Shown: positions 10,235 to 19,372 of the stretch, in pieces
How the letters are laid out: each line of letters begins with the position of its first letter
Position numbering within the stretch: the stretch's first letter is position 1
Assembly: GCA_031446105.1 (NCBI GenBank)
Contig: CP132907.1
Location: forward strand, 248,001 to 312,000
Reading direction: 5' to 3'
Length of the DNA: 64,000 nt
DNA from: Arsenophonus sp031446105
Lineage (GTDB): Bacteria; Pseudomonadota; Gammaproteobacteria; Enterobacterales; Enterobacteriaceae
The notes under the pieces: generated by a model
What the model was told of the DNA's origin: nothing
The model's input: the letters and a program-made list of their open reading frames with translations, nothing else
Database searches by the model: none
Program-made: the position numbers and the translations under genes

Positions 10235-10887
10235 CAGTTTTATGATTTTTAGCCAAAATAAAATATAATTTTTGTTATAAAAAAATATTATAGAAATTAT
10301 ATTTTGCTATATAAAATAAATTATCTTTCCCAATATTTATAAATATCTAGAAATATTTAGAAATTTCGAGAATATGGTAATATACCTCATATTATATTAA
10401 AAATAATATTTATATAAAAATTTAACATTCAAAAAAATATATATTTATTTTTTTATTTTAATGATCTCTGAATATCATTAAGAATATCTATTTAATAAAT
10501 TAATTATATTTAATATAATATCTATTTTTTAATAGATACTAGCTTTAATATACAATTTATAAATTTTTTATAATTTTTAAAAACAGTATTTTTTATAATA
10601 CATGTCATATTACAATATTTTTTATATAAACAAAAAAAAACTTGAAATATCGTTTTTGTCTTTGTAATTTTATATATTATCTTTAATATCTAACTTAGAG
10701 AGTTTTTTAATTATACGTATTTTTTTATATATAAAAAAATTTTATTTATAATAAAATAAAATAATAAAAATTTATCATACTTAAATTTTTATTGTATTTT
10801 TTTATATAAAATATTTTTTATATCTAACAATTTTATTAAAATTAGATCATATTTTATATTCAAACTATAAACCATATTTTTTTATTT
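10235..10887. other. Gene-free spacer where uvrC/uvrY would lie
   Basis: About 650 bases of AT-rich sequence between pgsA and lpoB, both minus strand. In E. coli uvrY-uvrC sit directly upstream of pgsA; no UvrC C-terminal helix-hairpin-helix could be read. A short minus-strand open stretch at about 10677-10725 did not match anything. The pgsA promoter and the lpoB transcript end should be here, but none is clear. Confidence 0.5.
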
Positions 10888-11454
10888 TTATTCAATGCGA
10901 TTGCTTCCAGACCAAAAAATTTCGCCAGTATGAACATCCATAATTTGTATTTCAAAATTTTTATTATTTTGATTTCCAGAAATAACTGAATAAAGAACAT
11001 AATCAGCTTGAAGATAACGTGCTAAACCTATTGCTTTGCTACGAGTAATTAAATTATCTTCTTCAGATAAACCTAAAATCTTACGTGCATTTATTAAAAT
11101 ATATTCGGGTATTAATTTAAATATGTTTTGATGATCAATCAAATTAACTATAATATTAGTTATCTGTAATGATGGTATTGATAAATCAGTGTTGTTTTTA
11201 ATTGGATTAATTAATAAAACTTTGCCAAATTTAATTTTTGCAACTTTTTCTAATTCATTTGTTAATGGCATAATTATTTTTAACCAATTAATTTTTTTTT
11301 CCTTTAGAAATCCCCTTAATATTTTTATATCTTCCATATTTTCTAATGTTTTATCAATTTTATTCATAATAGATATTGGTGTTTTTTTTATTTTTACAGA
11401 TGTACACCCAGTTAAAATCAATATTATTATAATTAATTGAAAAAAACGTATCAT
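10888..11454 (-). CDS. lpoB: Penicillin-binding protein activator LpoB
   Basis: 188 residues, against 213 in E. coli. LpoB is an outer-membrane lipoprotein that reaches the periplasm to stimulate PBP1B. The N-terminus has a hydrophobic signal ending in the lipobox LTGC (Cys17 expected to be lipidated). The proline-rich linker of E. coli LpoB is shortened to a lysine-rich stretch, which accounts for the shorter length. The folded domain keeps NELEKVAKIKFGKVLLINPI, LQADYVLYSVISG and the C-terminal QIMDVHTGEIFWSGSNRIE. In E. coli it follows hinT and ycfL; here hinT lies upstream and ycfL is gone. Confidence 0.88.
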   Translation of the reverse strand: MIRFFQLIIIILILTGCTSVKIKKTPISIMNKIDKTLENMEDIKILRGFLKEKKINWLKIIMPLTNELEKVAKIKFGKVLLINPIKNNTDLSIPSLQITNIIVNLIDHQNIFKLIPEYILINARKILGLSEEDNLITRSKAIGLARYLQADYVLYSVISGNQNNKNFEIQIMDVHTGEIFWSGSNRIE

Positions 11455-11598
11455 AGATACTTCCTGTTTTTGATCTATTTTAAAAATGTAGATATATTAA
11501 AAAATAATATTATAAAAAATATTTTTCTAAAAATTTAATATATAATCGTTATTTTTTAAAAAAATTTATCTTTTACTATTATCAAGTAATTAATAAAA

Positions 11599-11970
11599 TT
11601 ACTCTAAATTTAGAAATTTTTTACTATTAATAATAGGTCCTAATGGATGTCCGCCAAGAAGATGTATATGAATATGAAAAATTTCTTGACCACCATGTTT
11701 ATTACAATTCATAATTAATCGGTATCCATTATCTGCAATACCTTCTTTGATAGCTATTTTTGCTGATACTGTTATCATGCGCCCTAATATTTTTTCGTGT
11801 TCAGATTTAACATCATTAACAGTTGCAATAACGATATTAGGAATAATTAAAATATGAACAGCTGCTTGTGGTTTAATGTTTCTAAATGCAGTCACTAAAT
11901 CATCTTGATATAAAATATCTGAATCAATTTCATGAGATATAATTTGGCTAAAAATTGTTTTTTGTACCAT
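11599..11970 (-). CDS. hinT: HIT-family purine nucleoside phosphoramidase HinT
   Basis: 123 residues, against 119 in E. coli. HinT hydrolyses AMP-lysine and other adenosine 5'-phosphoramidates. The catalytic histidine triad is visible as HIHIHLLGG near residue 98, and the start TIFSQIISHEIDSDILYQDD is typical. The C-terminus ends HPLGPIINSKKFLN. It lies downstream of tatD, in the same strand order as E. coli once ptsG and fhuE are removed. Confidence 0.94.
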   Translation of the reverse strand: MVQKTIFSQIISHEIDSDILYQDDLVTAFRNIKPQAAVHILIIPNIVIATVNDVKSEHEKILGRMITVSAKIAIKEGIADNGYRLIMNCNKHGGQEIFHIHIHLLGGHPLGPIINSKKFLNLE

Positions 11971-12011
11971 AAAATAACCTTTTCTTTGCTTTTTTTATAA
12001 ACACTACAAAT

Positions 12012-12797
12012 TTAGTTATCTATAAATTTTAGATTCATAATTTTGCAAAAATTTTTTGTTGTTATTTCTGCAATAGTTTCGAGATCTACATTTTTTAATT
12101 TAGCTAAACATTTCGCTGTTTTTCTTATATAGGCAGGTTGATTTTCTAACCCGCGATAAGGAATAGGAGATAAGTAAGGTGCATCACTTTCAATTAAAAT
12201 ACGATTTAATGGTATAAAACGTGCAACTTTTCGAATTTCTTCTGCAGAACGGAATGTTATAATACCAGAAAATGAAATATAGAACCCCAATTCTAATAAT
12301 ATTTTTGCTGTTTCTTTATCTTCAGTAAAACTGTGTAAAATACCTCCACAATCACGAATATTTTCTTCTCGAAAAATACGTATAATAGCATCTTTTGATG
12401 CTCGAGAATGAATAATAACAGGTTTATTTAATTGACGAGCAATGCGAATATGTGCACGTAAAGATTTTTCTTGTAATGAAATGTTATTATTATTATAATA
12501 ATAGTCTAAACCTGTTTCACCTAATGCTAGAACTTTAGGATCTGAAGCTATATTTAAAAGCATATTAAAATTATCATTTTTATTAATATTAAGTGGATGT
12601 ATTCCACAAGAAAAACCAACATTTTTGCGATATCCAATTTCTTTTTTCATCTTTATAAAATTTGATAATGTTGTAGCTACAGATAAAATATATTTAATTT
12701 CTTTTAATTCTGCTTTTTTAATAACATCATCAATATTTTTATGTATATTTTTATAATCTAAACAATCAAGATGACAATGTGAATCCACTAAAAACAT
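12012..12797 (-). CDS. ycfH: TatD-family metal-dependent hydrolase YcfH
   Basis: 261 residues, against 265 in E. coli YcfH. It is a TIM-barrel, metal-dependent hydrolase of the TatD deoxyribonuclease family. Metal ligands are visible as DSHCHLD at the N-terminus, ALGETGLDYYY, HSRAS, GILHSFTE and IESDAPYLSP. It is 16 bases downstream of holB in the conserved tmk-holB-ycfH group. The exact substrate is unsettled in the family. Sequence and neighbourhood point to YcfH rather than TatD or YjjV. Confidence 0.92.
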   Translation of the reverse strand: MFLVDSHCHLDCLDYKNIHKNIDDVIKKAELKEIKYILSVATTLSNFIKMKKEIGYRKNVGFSCGIHPLNINKNDNFNMLLNIASDPKVLALGETGLDYYYNNNNISLQEKSLRAHIRIARQLNKPVIIHSRASKDAIIRIFREENIRDCGGILHSFTEDKETAKILLELGFYISFSGIITFRSAEEIRKVARFIPLNRILIESDAPYLSPIPYRGLENQPAYIRKTAKCLAKLKNVDLETIAEITTKNFCKIMNLKFIDN

Positions 12798-12813
12798 AAT
12801 GTACTCTTTAAAA

Positions 12814-13800
12814 TTATATTTTGATTAATGCATTTTGAAAATTAATTAATTGAGATATTAATAATAATTCTTGATTTAATCCCAAAATTGAAATTAATTG
12901 ATAACGACAATTTTTCCATTCATAAGCACTTTTTAATAAAACTTCAGCAGAACTTATTTTTGCTAACTGAGATATTAGTGATAATTGATCTTGATTTACA
13001 CAATAATAAGATAGTTTTTTTTGATATTTTATTGCATCTAATATTATCGTAATTAACCAAACAATTCTATCAGTAGCGTTCGATTGATTTAATTCAGGTA
13101 ACCAACTTAAAAGTATATTATCAGATAAATGTTTTTTTAATGATTTAAAAAAATATTTTCTTTTTGTCCAAATATCTGGTTTTAAAAGCATCAGAGAGGA
13201 AATAGGTGCACCTGATGTTAGTTTTATAGCTGTATTAATATCATCCTCTGTTAATAATGTTTTTTGTTTTTTTAACCAAGAAAAAACCATTGTATAATCT
13301 GGTAACGTAAGATAATAATAAAAACATCTACTACGTAATGTAGGTAAAATATTAAATAAATTATGGCATTCTAAAAAAAAATAAGTATTATCTTCAGGTT
13401 CTTCCAATGTTTTTAACAATGCATTGCTAGCAGTTTCAGTTAATTTTTCAATACAAGGAAACCAAATAACTTTAGAACCATTCTGCTGTGCATGAGCAGA
13501 CAAATTTTTTATTAAGTTTCGAATAATTTCAATACCTATGCTATTTTTGTTTTTTTCAGAAAGAACTACATAGTAATCTGGATGTGTTTTAGCTAACATT
13601 AAACGACAACCGTGACAATTTCCACAGCTTTTAATATCATTTGTGTTTTTACACATCAACCAGCGAGAAATGGCATAAATTAAAGAGCTACTTCCCATTC
13701 CATGATGAGAATGTAATAATATTGCATGATGATTTTGCTTTTTTTTATATAGATCAATTATTTCTTTATACGGAATATTTAACCATGGATACCATTTCAT
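12814..13800 (-). CDS. holB: DNA polymerase III delta' subunit
   Basis: 328 residues, against 334 in E. coli. Delta' is the stator of the sliding-clamp loader. The start MKWYPWLNIPYKEII matches HolB. The zinc module is present (Cys residues in MCKNTNDIKSCGNCHGC), and the pseudo-P-loop HSHHGMGSSSLIYA is degenerate, as expected for an ATPase-inactive subunit. The SRC motif is present in LPTLRSRCFYY, and EKLTETASNALLKTLEEPE is highly conserved. Its stop is one base from the tmk-distal start region, so it is tightly coupled to tmk. Confidence 0.94.
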   Translation of the reverse strand: MKWYPWLNIPYKEIIDLYKKKQNHHAILLHSHHGMGSSSLIYAISRWLMCKNTNDIKSCGNCHGCRLMLAKTHPDYYVVLSEKNKNSIGIEIIRNLIKNLSAHAQQNGSKVIWFPCIEKLTETASNALLKTLEEPEDNTYFFLECHNLFNILPTLRSRCFYYYLTLPDYTMVFSWLKKQKTLLTEDDINTAIKLTSGAPISSLMLLKPDIWTKRKYFFKSLKKHLSDNILLSWLPELNQSNATDRIVWLITIILDAIKYQKKLSYYCVNQDQLSLISQLAKISSAEVLLKSAYEWKNCRYQLISILGLNQELLLISQLINFQNALIKI

Positions 13801-13801
13801 T

Positions 13802-14437
13802 TTATAATTTTTTTTTTGAAAACCAATTTAAAAATATATCTTTAATATTTTTTTGTACTTTTTCTAATGATTGATTAGCATCAATTGTCACTATTTTCTT
13901 GTCTTTAGAAGCTAATTCAAGATAACATTTTCGAGTTCTATTAAAAAAATCTAATGATTCTTTTTCTATTCTATCAAGTTTACCACGATTGCGTATGCGT
14001 TTTAAACCTTCTTCTGGGTCTATATCAAGATATAATGTTAAATCTGGCCGAAAATTATTTAATAATATATTTCGCAATATTTTCATTATTTTAAGAGAAA
14101 ATTGTCTTCCGCCACCTTGATATGCTTGTGATGAAAGATCATGACGATCGCCTATTACCCATTTCCCTTTTAGAAGAGAGGGTTTTATAACAGTTTCAAT
14201 TAATTGAATGCGTGCTGCATAGAGCATTAATAATTCCGCTTTATCTGTAATTTTTTCTTCAAATATATCATATTTAATTAATTCACGTAATTTTTCACCT
14301 AATTGTGTTCCACCTGGTTCTCGAGTACAAGTAATTTCTTTAATACCCATTTCATTAAGTATTTTAATAGAAGTTTTTATAGCACTAGTTTTTCCTGCAC
14401 CTTCAAGTCCTTCAATTACTATATAATAACTTTTCAT
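13802..14437 (-). CDS. tmk: Thymidylate kinase
   Basis: 211 residues, against 213 in E. coli. Tmk phosphorylates dTMP to dTDP. The P-loop is IEGLEGAGKTSA, the DR[HY] motif is GDRHDLSSQAYQGGG, the TREPGGTQLGEKLR block binds dTMP, and the lid contains RIRNRGKLDRIE. It is first in a tight tmk-holB-ycfH run with 1- and 13-base gaps. The E. coli upstream neighbour mltG has disappeared. Confidence 0.95.
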   Translation of the reverse strand: MKSYYIVIEGLEGAGKTSAIKTSIKILNEMGIKEITCTREPGGTQLGEKLRELIKYDIFEEKITDKAELLMLYAARIQLIETVIKPSLLKGKWVIGDRHDLSSQAYQGGGRQFSLKIMKILRNILLNNFRPDLTLYLDIDPEEGLKRIRNRGKLDRIEKESLDFFNRTRKCYLELASKDKKIVTIDANQSLEKVQKNIKDIFLNWFSKKKL

Positions 14438-14909
14438 TTTTTAATATAACTTAAAATTTAATCGATATTGAATTTTAAAAATATTATAATATTTTTAAAA
14501 TATAAATTTTTATAAAAATATTTTTATATTTGCATATCAAAATAATTATTTCAAATAAATGATGAAAATTTATTTAAGTAAAAAAGAAGTAATAAAAAAC
14601 AGTGGTAAGCTAAAATTTTAAATATTTTATATTTTTTTAATTATGGATTAATAACGATAATAATTTATTAAATATTAATACTAAAAATTTATTCTTTTAA
14701 TTTCAATAAAGATATATTTTAAAAACATGTAATCATAGTTTATTAAAACTTTTTAATAATATTTAAAAATAATTTTAATAATTTTTTATTGTTATCTTAA
14801 TTGATCCTTAATAATTAAAATATTGATTATTTTATATTTTTTATTTTAAATTTATATTTTTCATAATACTACATTTTGCATATTAAACGATATAATATTT
14901 ATTGAAAAA
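14438..14909. other. Gene-free spacer where mltG would lie
   Basis: About 470 bases between pabC and tmk, both on the minus strand. In E. coli mltG (yceG, endolytic transglycosylase) fills this gap. All frames are broken by stops and no MltG block could be recognised, so the gene has been eroded beyond reading. A tmk promoter is presumably within it. Confidence 0.5.
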
Positions 14910-15746
14910 TTATTTTAATTCTAAACAATATGGAAGAAGAAAATTAAATAATTTTCTAGAATAATATTGACATATAGGTTGTTTTATATGATTTAAAACT
15001 CTATTTACCGGTAGTATAGGCATTAAAGAATTAGTAATAACTATTTCATCAGAATGTTCTAATACATTTGGATACTGATTTTTATAAAAAAACTTATAAT
15101 GACTCTTATATAAAGAAAAAATAACTTTTTTTCGCATTATACCTTCAACACCAGAATAATTTAATTTTGGCGTAAAAACAAATTTTTCTTTACGCCAAAA
15201 AATATTAGATGCACAACAGCTAATTAATATACCATTAATATCTGAAACTATGGCTTCATCAACATTTAATAATTGAATTTGTTTTTTTATTAATATTTGT
15301 TCTAAACGATTTAAATGTTTAATACCTGCCAAATAAGGATTCTGATTTATGGGTATATTACTCAATATTACATCAATTCCTTCATTTCTTTTTTTTAAAT
15401 AAAACATTGGGTAATCAGTTAACAAAATAATTATTGTTACTCGATTTGATTTTAATGTACTATATCCTTGTTCAGATCCTTCACGACTAATAATAACTTT
15501 AATTACGGCTAAGTCTTTTTTATTAAATTTTGCTATTTTATTAATATCATAAATTAATCTCTTCCAATTTGGTTGAGGCAAAAAAAGTTTTTTTACACCT
15601 TTTTTTAAACGTTCAATATGATAAGCCAACAAAGCAGGGTATTGACCAACTACACGAATTGTTGTAAAACACCCGTCACCAAATTGAAAAGATCTATTTG
15701 TAATAAAAATATAGTTTTTTTGTTGACCATTAATCCAACATATCAT
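14910..15746 (-). CDS. pabC: Aminodeoxychorismate lyase
   Basis: 278 residues, against 269 in E. coli. PabC is a PLP fold-type IV enzyme that releases pyruvate from aminodeoxychorismate to give p-aminobenzoate. It starts MICWINGQQKNYIFITNRSF followed by FGDGCFTTIRV. The PLP lysine lies in LAGIKHLNRLEQILIKK. Further blocks are VNQ-like NVDEAIVSDINGILISC and the C-terminal DEIVITNSLMPILPV. It follows fabF by about 135 bases, as in E. coli. Together with pabB it shows the pABA branch is kept. Confidence 0.92.
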   Translation of the reverse strand: MICWINGQQKNYIFITNRSFQFGDGCFTTIRVVGQYPALLAYHIERLKKGVKKLFLPQPNWKRLIYDINKIAKFNKKDLAVIKVIISREGSEQGYSTLKSNRVTIIILLTDYPMFYLKKRNEGIDVILSNIPINQNPYLAGIKHLNRLEQILIKKQIQLLNVDEAIVSDINGILISCCASNIFWRKEKFVFTPKLNYSGVEGIMRKKVIFSLYKSHYKFFYKNQYPNVLEHSDEIVITNSLMPILPVNRVLNHIKQPICQYYSRKLFNFLLPYCLELK

Positions 15747-15882
15747 TTTATAAAATGATTCCTTTAAACCATATATCAGTATAACTATTTTATAAAAAAT
15801 GTTAAATGATATTATTTATGCATAAATTTTAAGAATTGATAAAAATATATTCTATATTTTTTATATTGCATAAAAAACTACT

Positions 15883-17151
15883 TTAATTAATTTTACGAAA
15901 AACAATTGATCCATTTGTACCACCAAATCCAAAAGAATTACACAATACATATTCCATATTTTTCACTTTTCTTGCTTTATAAGGAATAAAATCTAGTTTT
16001 TTTGTTTCTACTAAATTTAATAATTCATTATCAATATTTTCAAGATTAATTGTTGGAGGAATATTTTGATCTCTTAGTGATAAAACAGAAAAAATAGATT
16101 CAATCGCGCCTGCAGCTCCCAATAAATGACCAGTCATAGATTTAGTTGAGCTAATCAATACTCTATCATTATTTTTTGGATAAATTGATGCAATTGCAAA
16201 TGCTTCAGCAATATCTCCTGCTAATGTTGATGTACCATGAGCATTAATATAACCTATTCTTTCTGCACTAATACCTGCATCATATAAAGCATTTTTCATA
16301 GAAAGAGCAGCACCTTCACCATTTTCTGATGGTGATGTTAGATGATATGCATCGCTGCTCATACCAAAACCTGCACATTCAGCATAAATTTTAGCATTTC
16401 TATTTTTAGCATGTTCATATTCTTCTAAAACTAAAATACCTGCACCATCTCCTAATACAAATCCATCTCGTTCTTTATCCCATGGACGACTGGCTCTTTT
16501 AGGCTCATGATTACGTTTAGATAATGCATTAAGAGAGCTAAATCCCGCTATACCCAAAGATGTACTAGCTTTTTCTGCACCACCTGCTAACATAATATCA
16601 GCATCACCATACGAAATAATACGTGCAGCATGACCAATGTTATGAACTCCTGAAGTGCAAGCTGTAGAAATAGAAATAGTTGGGCCTTGAAATCCATATA
16701 TAATACTTAAATATCCAGATACCATATTAATAATAGTTGATGGAACAAAAAATGGACTAACTCTTCTTGGACCATGAGTAAATAAAATATCACAATTTTT
16801 TTGAATTAATTCTAATCCACCAATACCAGAACCAATTGCAGCACCTATACGATGAGCATTATATTTTGTAATTTCAATACCTGAATCTTTAATAGCTTGT
16901 TGACCTGCAGCAATTCCATACTGAATAAAAAGATCCATTTTTCGTATATTTTTTGTGTAAATTTCATAATCACTATAATTAAAATTTTTTACTAAACCAG
17001 CAAATTTAGTTGTATATTTTTTTGTATCAAAATAATCTATAAGGGTAATTCCACTTTTTCCAGAACATACAGCACTCCAAGATGATTCAACTGTATTGCC
17101 AACTGGAGATAACATGCCAAGCCCAGTGACAACTACTCGACGTTTAGACAT
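15883..17151 (-). CDS. fabF: 3-oxoacyl-[acyl-carrier-protein] synthase II
   Basis: 422 residues, against 413 in E. coli. FabF elongates acyl-ACP by condensation with malonyl-ACP. The Cys-His-His active site is present: Cys in STACTSGVHN, His in INAHGTSTLAGD, His in STKSMTGHLLGAAGA. GSGIGGLELI and the C-terminal NSFGFGGTNGSIVF close the thiolase fold. Extra residues are scattered, one insertion lying near LLNLVETKKLDF. It lies 99 bases past acpP, a gap that holds a strong hairpin. Confidence 0.96.
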   Translation of the reverse strand: MSKRRVVVTGLGMLSPVGNTVESSWSAVCSGKSGITLIDYFDTKKYTTKFAGLVKNFNYSDYEIYTKNIRKMDLFIQYGIAAGQQAIKDSGIEITKYNAHRIGAAIGSGIGGLELIQKNCDILFTHGPRRVSPFFVPSTIINMVSGYLSIIYGFQGPTISISTACTSGVHNIGHAARIISYGDADIMLAGGAEKASTSLGIAGFSSLNALSKRNHEPKRASRPWDKERDGFVLGDGAGILVLEEYEHAKNRNAKIYAECAGFGMSSDAYHLTSPSENGEGAALSMKNALYDAGISAERIGYINAHGTSTLAGDIAEAFAIASIYPKNNDRVLISSTKSMTGHLLGAAGAIESIFSVLSLRDQNIPPTINLENIDNELLNLVETKKLDFIPYKARKVKNMEYVLCNSFGFGGTNGSIVFRKIN

Positions 17152-17181
17152 GTATTTCCTCCAAAAACATAAGGACAGTGA

Positions 17182-17214
17182 ATATTCAGGCAGTCTATTT
17201 AACTGCCTGAATAT
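17182..17214 (-). promoter_or_regulatory. Strong hairpin between acpP and fabF
   Basis: A perfect 13-base inverted repeat, ATATTCAGGCAGT / ACTGCCTGAATAT, separated by 7 bases. It is clearly richer in G/C than its surroundings. On the transcribed (minus) strand it is not followed by a T run, so it is unlikely to be a simple terminator. It could protect the acpP 3' end, mark an RNase site, or reduce fabF relative to acpP. This role is inference. Confidence 0.55.
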
Positions 17215-17250
17215 ATACGTAAAAATTTTTTCATCATGGAAATAATATTC

Positions 17251-17511
17251 TTATGATTTATTATTTTCAATATAATCAATAGCAGCTTTTACTGTTGTAA
17301 TTTTTTCTGCTTCTTCATCAGGAATTTCAATGTCAAACTCTTCTTCTAATGCCATTACTAATTCGACAGTGTCAAGAGAATCGGCACCTAAATCTTCAAC
17401 AAATGAAGCATTATTTGCAACTTCCTCTTCTTTTACACCTAATTGTTCTGCAATTATTTTTTTAACACCTTGTGCAATATCTTTCTCAACACGATCTTCT
17501 CTAGTGCTCAT
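17251..17511 (-). CDS. acpP: Acyl carrier protein with 8-residue N-terminal insertion
   Basis: 86 residues, against 78 in E. coli. AcpP carries acyl chains on a phosphopantetheine attached to the serine of GADSLDTVELVMALEEEF, here Ser45. From VKKIIAEQLGV onward it is nearly identical to E. coli AcpP. Before that, the E. coli start MSTIEERVKKII is replaced by MSTREDRVEKDIAQGVKKII, an in-frame gain of eight residues (about EKDIAQGV) inside helix I. No downstream ATG offers a shorter product. It sits between fabG and fabF as usual. Confidence 0.95.
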   Translation of the reverse strand: MSTREDRVEKDIAQGVKKIIAEQLGVKEEEVANNASFVEDLGADSLDTVELVMALEEEFDIEIPDEEAEKITTVKAAIDYIENNKS

Positions 17512-17659
17512 ACCATTTTAATTCCTATTAAAACTCGTTTTCACGATAATTTTTGTCATTTAATATAAAAGAAAATTATAAAAATTTAATCTTAACTGTC
17601 CAAACATTGTGACATTATATTTTATTTTAGCATTAATCATGGAAATAATTAATTAGTTT

Positions 17660-18394
17660 TTAAATCATATACATGCCACCATTAACATGTAATGTTTCAC
17701 CAGTTATGTAAGCTGCTTTATCAGACGCTAAAAATATTACAGCATTAGCAATTTCTTGTGGAGTAGCAAATCTTTTAACAGGTATAGTAGATAAAATCCC
17801 TGTTTTTTGTTTACTTGTCAATGCTTGAGTCATATCAGTTTCTACAAAACCAGGTGAAACAACATTTACAGTAATACCGCGAGAAGCTACTTCACGTGCT
17901 AATGATTTACTGAAAGCAATAATTCCTGCTTTAGCTGCTGAATAATTTGCTTGTCCAATATTTCCCATTATTCCAACTACGGAACCTATAGATATAATAC
18001 GACCATAACGTTTTTTTATCATTGAGCGAATTATGGTTTTTGATAAATTAAATATTGAAGTTAAATTTGTATGAATTACTTTATTCCATTCTTCCTCTTT
18101 CATTCTTATTAATAAATTATCACTTCTAATTCCTGCATTATTAATTAAAATATCAATTTTTCCAAATTCTTCATAAATGTTAGATAAAGTAGTATGAACA
18201 CACTTACTATCAGTTATATTTAAAATATACCCTTTACCATTTTTATTTAAATAAGAATCAATTAAAGCAGAACCTATTTTTTTTGTAGAAGTCCCAATTA
18301 CTTTTGCACCATGTTGAGCTAAAAGCTCAGCTATTGCCCGACCAATACCACGACTAGCTCCAGTTACTAATGCTATTTTTCCATCAAAAATCAT
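17660..18394 (-). CDS. fabG: 3-oxoacyl-[acyl-carrier-protein] reductase
   Basis: 244 residues from the chosen ATG, equal to E. coli. FabG reduces 3-oxoacyl-ACP with NADPH. Present are the Rossmann motif TGASRGIGRAIAE, NNAGIRSDN, and the catalytic Ser-Tyr-Lys in IGSVVGIMG and QANYSAAKAGII; it ends GETLHVNGGMYMI. A longer frame begins at TTG 18406, but a GAGG ribosome site lies just before ATG 18394, and MIFDGKIALVTG aligns with the E. coli start. It is part of the fabH-fabD-fabG-acpP-fabF run. Confidence 0.95.
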   Translation of the reverse strand: MIFDGKIALVTGASRGIGRAIAELLAQHGAKVIGTSTKKIGSALIDSYLNKNGKGYILNITDSKCVHTTLSNIYEEFGKIDILINNAGIRSDNLLIRMKEEEWNKVIHTNLTSIFNLSKTIIRSMIKKRYGRIISIGSVVGIMGNIGQANYSAAKAGIIAFSKSLAREVASRGITVNVVSPGFVETDMTQALTSKQKTGILSTIPVKRFATPQEIANAVIFLASDKAAYITGETLHVNGGMYMI

Positions 18395-18413
18395 TTTTTT
18401 CCTCAATAATAAA

Positions 18414-19352
18414 TTATTTATTAATTATATTTAGTCCAATATTTAATGATTCAGTATCATTGATTGCTATTGCATGAATTGTACTTAAAGTACGTTTGCT
18501 CAATCCTGTTAATATTTTTCCTGGACCTATTTCTACTAAATTTTTAATTCTCCTTTTTTTTATAACATTCATAATTTCAACCCAACGTACTGGTTTATAA
18601 AGTTGTCTTACTAAAGCATCCTTTATTTTCTCTACTGAATTTTCTATTTTGACATCAACATTATTAATAACATCAATTTTAGGTTTTTTAAAAACAATAT
18701 TTTGTAATATTTTTTTTAATTTTTTTGATGCTTCTTTTAATAATTGACAATGTGAAGGTACAGTAAGCGGCAATGGAAAAATTTTTTTTGCACCAAAAGT
18801 TTTGCATAAAATAGCTGCTCTATTAACAGCATTTTTTTCTCCTCCAATAACTACTTGTGCTGGTGAATTAAAATTTACTATTTCAACTATTTCTCCTTCA
18901 GATGCTTTTTTACATAATGATAATATTAATGAATCCTTTAAACCAATAATTGCGCACATGGCTCCTTTACCTATCGGAACAGATTTTTGCATTAATTTTC
19001 CACGTAATTCTACTAATTTTATGGCGGATTTAAAATCGATAACTTCAGCACACACTAAAGCAGAATATTCACCTAAACTATGACCTGCCATTAGTTGAGG
19101 AATAGTTCCATATTTTTTTTGCCATAACCGAAAAATTGCAACAGATGCACATAGAATTGCTGGTTGTGTTTTCCATGTTATATTTAATTTTTCTTTACAA
19201 CCATTTTGTACTAAATTCCATAAATTATATCCTAAAACATCAGAAGCCTCATTAAAGGTTTCTTTGACTATTGTAAATTTATTGGCTAAATCAGATAACA
19301 TACCAATAGATTGAGAACCTTGCCCAGGAAAAACCATAACAAAATTAGACAT
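18414..19352 (-). CDS. fabD: Malonyl-CoA-[acyl-carrier-protein] transacylase
   Basis: 312 residues, about 309 in E. coli. FabD moves malonate from CoA to ACP. It begins with the FPGQGSQSIGML loop, and the nucleophile serine is in AGHSLGEYSALV. The second histidine is in LTVPSHCQLL, and the arginine is in ELRGKLMQKSVP. The C-terminal EIGPGKILTGL is present. It lies 20 bases downstream of fabH and 19 upstream of fabG, consistent with one operon. Confidence 0.96.
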   Translation of the reverse strand: MSNFVMVFPGQGSQSIGMLSDLANKFTIVKETFNEASDVLGYNLWNLVQNGCKEKLNITWKTQPAILCASVAIFRLWQKKYGTIPQLMAGHSLGEYSALVCAEVIDFKSAIKLVELRGKLMQKSVPIGKGAMCAIIGLKDSLILSLCKKASEGEIVEIVNFNSPAQVVIGGEKNAVNRAAILCKTFGAKKIFPLPLTVPSHCQLLKEASKKLKKILQNIVFKKPKIDVINNVDVKIENSVEKIKDALVRQLYKPVRWVEIMNVIKKRRIKNLVEIGPGKILTGLSKRTLSTIHAIAINDTESLNIGLNIINK

Positions 19353-19372
19353 TTTATTTCTTCATATTATTT

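Noticed and set aside
10235..10887. Possible uvrC or uvrY remnant upstream of pgsA
   Set aside because: No UvrC helix-hairpin-helix or UvrY receiver motif could be read; the short frame at 10677-10725 matches nothing I know.
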